Shown here piece after piece: positions 60,840 to 64,000 of a stretch of 64,000 bases of DNA (positions within the stretch are counted from its first letter, which is position 1; each line of letters starts with the position of its first letter). The DNA comes from Salinarimonas sp. (GTDB lineage Bacteria; Pseudomonadota; Alphaproteobacteria; Rhizobiales; Beijerinckiaceae). The notes beneath the pieces were generated by a model. It saw only the letters and a list, made by a program, of their open reading frames with translations. It did no database searches and was not told the DNA's origin. Both the position numbers and the translations under genes were made by a program. The stretch spans positions 1 through 64,000 of the forward strand of contig JAFIEI010000013.1 in the NCBI GenBank assembly GCA_020832565.1, read 5' to 3'.

Positions 60840-61970
60840 ATGGATATCAAGGCACTGCCCTTCGACGCGGATGCGATGCTCGAAGGCCTTCGCCCATGGG
60901 TCGAATGCGAGAGCCCGACCTGGGATGCGCTAGCGGTCAACCGGATGATGGATCTGGTCTCCTGCGATCTCGCCTGCATGGGTGCCACAATCGAGCGCAT
61001 TCCCGGGCGCATGGGGCTGGGCGACAGCGTGCGCGCGCGCTTTCCGCACCCCAATGCCGGAGAGCCGGGCATCCTGATCCTCGGCCATCTCGACACGGTG
61101 CATCCAGTGGGAACGCTCGAGAAGCTTCCCTTCCGGCGTGACGGCGAGATCTGCTTCGGGCCGGGTATCTGCGACATGAAGGGCGGGAACTATCTCACCC
61201 TCGAGGCCATCCGCCAGCTCGCCCGTGCCGGCATCGAGACGAAGCTTCCCGTCACCATCATGTTCACCCCCGACGAGGAGATCGGCACGCCTTCCGTGCG
61301 TGATCTGATCGAGGCGGAGGCCGCGCGGGCGAAAGTCGTGCTGGTGCCCGAGCCGGGCCGCGACAAGGGCGGCGTGACATCCGGGCGCTATGCGATCGCG
61401 CGGTTCAACATCGCCACGCTAGGCCGCCCAAGCCATGCCGGCGCGCGGCTGTCGGATGGCCGTTCGGCAATCCGCGAGATGGCCCGGCGCATCATCCAGA
61501 TCGAGGAGATGACCACGGAGGCCTGCACCTTCTCCGTCGGCGTGCTCCATGCCGGTCAATGGGTGAACTGCGTCTCCTCGCGCGCCGATGCCGAGGTTCT
61601 GACCATGGCCAAGCGGCAGCAGGATCTCGATGCCGGCGTCGAGAAGATGCTCGCGCTCGCCGATCCCGGCGCCGAGGTGGCATTCGAGGTCCGGCGTGGG
61701 GTCACGCGCCCGGTCTGGGAGCCCGATCAGCGGGTGCTCGAACTCTGCGCCATGGCGGAGGATTTCCACAAGCAGGTCGGCCTGCCGTTCTACCATGAGA
61801 GTTCCGGCGGCGGCTCCGACGGCAACTTTACGGGCGCGATGGGCATCCCCACCCTCGACGGGCTCGGGGTCGAGGGCGCGATGATGCACACCCTGCAGGA
61901 GCATATCCGCATCGAGACCCTCGCCAGCCGCGGTCGCGTCATGGCCGGTCTGCTGGCGAGCCTGTCCTGA
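60840..61970 (+). CDS. M20 family zinc metallopeptidase (glutamate carboxypeptidase-like)
   Basis: A 376-residue cytoplasmic peptidase of the M20/CPG2 type. The two-zinc site residues are visible: HLDTVHP (His, Asp), FGPGICDMKGG (bridging Asp), TPDEEIGT (catalytic and metal Glu), EPGRDKGG, and the C-terminal His in MMHTLQEHIR. The lid domain lies about residues 175-285. Relatives remove C-terminal glutamate or hydrolyse acyl-amino acids. It is 21 bp after the ABC ATPase gene and has no signal peptide, so it probably cleaves the imported peptide. Its 3' end overlaps the convergent GGDEF-EAL gene by 32 bp. Confidence 0.92.
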   Translation: MDIKALPFDADAMLEGLRPWVECESPTWDALAVNRMMDLVSCDLACMGATIERIPGRMGLGDSVRARFPHPNAGEPGILILGHLDTVHPVGTLEKLPFRRDGEICFGPGICDMKGGNYLTLEAIRQLARAGIETKLPVTIMFTPDEEIGTPSVRDLIEAEAARAKVVLVPEPGRDKGGVTSGRYAIARFNIATLGRPSHAGARLSDGRSAIREMARRIIQIEEMTTEACTFSVGVLHAGQWVNCVSSRADAEVLTMAKRQQDLDAGVEKMLALADPGAEVAFEVRRGVTRPVWEPDQRVLELCAMAEDFHKQVGLPFYHESSGGGSDGNFTGAMGIPTLDGLGVEGAMMHTLQEHIRIETLASRGRVMAGLLASLS

Positions 61971-64000
61971 CGGGTCCCAGGGCCGCGAGGCCGCGCAGGT
62001 AATCAGCCACGTCCCGTCGCGCGATGGGGCGGGCGATCAGATAACCCTGCGCGTAGTCGCAGCCCTGTTCTTCGAGAAATTGATACTGCTCGGCGCTCTC
62101 GATGCCCTCCGCGACGGCCTCCATGCCGAGCGAATGCGCGAGCGTGATGATGGTGCGGGTGAGGATCGCATCATCGGGATCGCGCCCGATATCGCGCACG
62201 AATGACTTGTCCACCTTGAGGCAATCCACCGGAAACCGCTTCAGGTGGGTCAGCGAGGCATAGCCGGTGCCGAAATCGTCGAGGGAGACGCGGATACCCT
62301 GCGCACGCAGATCCGCCAGCGTCTGCGCGATGCCGTCGCCCGCACCATCGAGCAGGACATGCTCTGTGACCTCGATTTCGAGCGCGCTCGGCGGCAGGCC
62401 GTGTTTGTCGAGCAAACCCAGGACGCGCGCGACGAAATCGTCCTGGCGCAGCTGCATCGCCGCGACGTTCACGGCCACGCTACCCGGTTCGAGGCCCGCC
62501 TCCGTGAGGGCGCGGATGCTGGTGAGAGCGAGTTCGAACACCCGATAACCCAGGGCGACGATCAGCGCATTCTCCTCCGCCACGGATACCATCAGCGGCG
62601 GCGGAACCGGGGCGCCGTTGCGCTGCCAGCGCACCAGTGCCTCGAAACCGGTATGGCGGCCATCCTTGAACGCGGTCTTCGGCTGCAGGGCGATGTCGAC
62701 CTCGTCGGCGAGGAGTGCGATGGCGAGGTCGTCGGCAATGGCGCGGCGCTCTTCCAGCTCGGCCTTCATCGCGGGATCGAACACGCAAAGCGTGCCGCGC
62801 CCGCGCGCCTTGGCCTGATAGAGCGCGATATCGGCGTGCTTGAAGGCCTCCTTGGCCGTTCGCGCATCGGTCGGCAGCAGGGCCAGGCCGATGCTGCAGC
62901 GTGGCGCGATGCTGCGGCCCTGCATCCGAAGCGGAGCATCCAGCATGGCCAGGAGATCCTCGCCATAGGCTATTGCCTCGGCCATGTCCGTCAGTCGCGG
63001 GATCACGATGGCGAATTCGTCGCCGCCGATCCGCGCCACGGTTTCCCCTTCGCGCGCATAGGCGGAGAGACGCTCGGCCAGTGTGGCGATGAGGTGATCG
63101 CCGGCATCGTGCCCGAGCGTGTCGTTGATCTGCTTGAGATTGTCGAGATCGAGGAAGAACAGCGCTCCGCAATCGCCGTCCTTCTTGCGCGCCCGCATCG
63201 TCGCGGCCAGGCGCTTGATCAGCGCCTTGCGGTTACCGAGCCCGGTGAGCGGGTCGCGTTCGGCCTGCCGGCGGATGATTCCCTCGGCGCGTTTCAACTC
63301 GGTGATGTCAGTGCGGACACCGACGCGATGGCCGGAAACCGAGCGGCTCTCGCGCACCTGGATCCAGCGCCCGTCGCCGAGATCACGCAGAATCGGGCGG
63401 GTTGCCTCGATGTGATCACGCAGGCAGGCCTCGATCCAGGCCCTCTGGCGTGCCGGGGTCGTGCCGGCCTGAGGAAACTGACCGCGCTCTACGCCCAGAT
63501 GCACCATTTCCGAGAAAGGCATGCCCTTGCGGATGACATCGGCCACCTTGGGATAGGTGGTGAGGAAGGCCTGGTTCCACAGGATCAGGCGGTCATCGGT
63601 ATCGAAGGCGGCGACGCCGTCCGGGATCGCCTCGATGACATCGCGCAACAGGGTCTCTGCGCGGGTGCGGGCTTCGATCTCGGCTGCGCGCTCGGCCTCG
63701 ATGATCTTGCGTTCGGTTATGTCGATGCGGATGGCGAGATAGCCTTCGATGCGCCCGCACTCGGCCTTGATGGGGGCGATCGTACTATCCACCCAGTAGA
63801 GCTTGCCACATTTCGTACGGTTGCAGATCTCGCCGCGCCAGGTGCCGCCTGTGGCGATGGTTCGCCACATCGTGCGGAAGAATTCCTTGCCGTGGACGCC
63901 GGAATTGAGGATCGCGTGCGTCTTGCCGAGAAGTTCGCTCTGCTCGTAGCCGCTGATCCGGCAGAAGGGCTCGTTCACTGCCGTAATCACGCCGCGCCGG
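61939..64000 (-). CDS. PAS-GGDEF-EAL protein, 5' end beyond the window
   Basis: A cyclic di-GMP signalling protein of which about 687 residues are in view. The frame stays open to the right edge and the first visible residues (GVITAVNEPFCRISGYEQSELLG) already lie inside a PAS domain, so the true start is outside. A second PAS follows (DVIEAIPDGVAAFDTDDRLILWN), then GGDEF with intact RIGGDEF, and EAL with intact GFEALVRW and DDFGTGYASL. No RxxD inhibitory site precedes GGDEF (it reads REGE). Domain completeness suggests both activities are possible. It is convergent with the M20 gene. Confidence 0.92.
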   Translation of the reverse strand, partial: RRGVITAVNEPFCRISGYEQSELLGKTHAILNSGVHGKEFFRTMWRTIATGGTWRGEICNRTKCGKLYWVDSTIAPIKAECGRIEGYLAIRIDITERKIIEAERAAEIEARTRAETLLRDVIEAIPDGVAAFDTDDRLILWNQAFLTTYPKVADVIRKGMPFSEMVHLGVERGQFPQAGTTPARQRAWIEACLRDHIEATRPILRDLGDGRWIQVRESRSVSGHRVGVRTDITELKRAEGIIRRQAERDPLTGLGNRKALIKRLAATMRARKKDGDCGALFFLDLDNLKQINDTLGHDAGDHLIATLAERLSAYAREGETVARIGGDEFAIVIPRLTDMAEAIAYGEDLLAMLDAPLRMQGRSIAPRCSIGLALLPTDARTAKEAFKHADIALYQAKARGRGTLCVFDPAMKAELEERRAIADDLAIALLADEVDIALQPKTAFKDGRHTGFEALVRWQRNGAPVPPPLMVSVAEENALIVALGYRVFELALTSIRALTEAGLEPGSVAVNVAAMQLRQDDFVARVLGLLDKHGLPPSALEIEVTEHVLLDGAGDGIAQTLADLRAQGIRVSLDDFGTGYASLTHLKRFPVDCLKVDKSFVRDIGRDPDDAILTRTIITLAHSLGMEAVAEGIESAEQYQFLEEQGCDYAQGYLIARPIARRDVADYLRGLAALGPVRTGSPADRP

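Noticed and set aside
63988-63990. GTG near the right edge as the start of the last GGDEF-EAL gene
   Set aside because: The frame continues without a stop to the window edge and the codon lies inside a PAS domain, so the gene is truncated by the window.

Overview
The window is high-GC alphaproteobacterial chromosome, most likely from the order Hyphomicrobiales (Rhizobiales). The best evidence for this is the run argS - SPOR protein - nagZ - scpA - scpB, together with the divergent carA / yqeY pair, the hisI - folE - IscU-like cluster and a cold-shock gene beside a long-tailed IF-1. The placement is inference from gene order and protein style. A halotolerant, sulfur-oxidising heterotroph of the Salinarimonas/Saliniramus kind would fit but is not proven. 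I saw no tRNA, rRNA, CRISPR array, transposase or prophage gene.

Left part (1-12.7 kb): a two-domain cold-shock protein, a Brp/Blh-type carotene dioxygenase homologue, an RlpA-like lipoprotein, a small c-type cytochrome with a membrane protein, carA and yqeY. A strikingly AT-rich stretch (about 6.1-7.8 kb) with an AraC-type regulator follows, next to a chemoreceptor that carries a C-terminal PilZ domain. Next come an unpartnered ribbon-helix-helix protein, hisI, folE and an IscU-like scaffold.

Middle part (13-32.6 kb): a single-domain BLUF photoreceptor, an unpartnered TRAP solute receptor divergent from a fumarylacetoacetase-family enzyme, the scpAB-nagZ-SPOR-argS housekeeping block, a ParDE toxin-antitoxin pair with palindromic repeats beside it, an acyl-CoA dehydrogenase/MaoC pair with a divergent SDR, csp-infA, a threonine deaminase with ACT domain, an RDD protein, an N-degron aminoacyltransferase, an old-yellow-enzyme and a LysR regulator.

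Right part (32.7-64 kb): a DUF1445 - TRAP transporter - DUF2848 uptake/catabolism operon; a glycine-zipper lipoprotein with an unpartnered histidine kinase; a partial sulfur-oxidation operon (YeeE/YedE transporter, FccAB, SoxYZ, no soxB/XA/CD here); an ATP-grasp ligase; two membrane or PAS-linked GGDEF-EAL proteins (one cut by the right edge); gloA, a hemolysin-III protein, mutM, ubiE-ubiB; a translationally overlapping DUF488 + uncharacterised protein pair; and a complete peptide ABC transporter operon ending in an M20 metallopeptidase.

Functional themes are sulfur-compound oxidation, import and breakdown of organic acids and peptides, and light and c-di-GMP signalling (BLUF, Blh, PilZ chemoreceptor, two GGDEF-EAL proteins). 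The least explained items are the DUF488 pair, the DUF1445/TRAP/DUF2848 operon, the SoxY with an altered carrier tail, and the AT-rich insertion between yqeY and the chemoreceptor.
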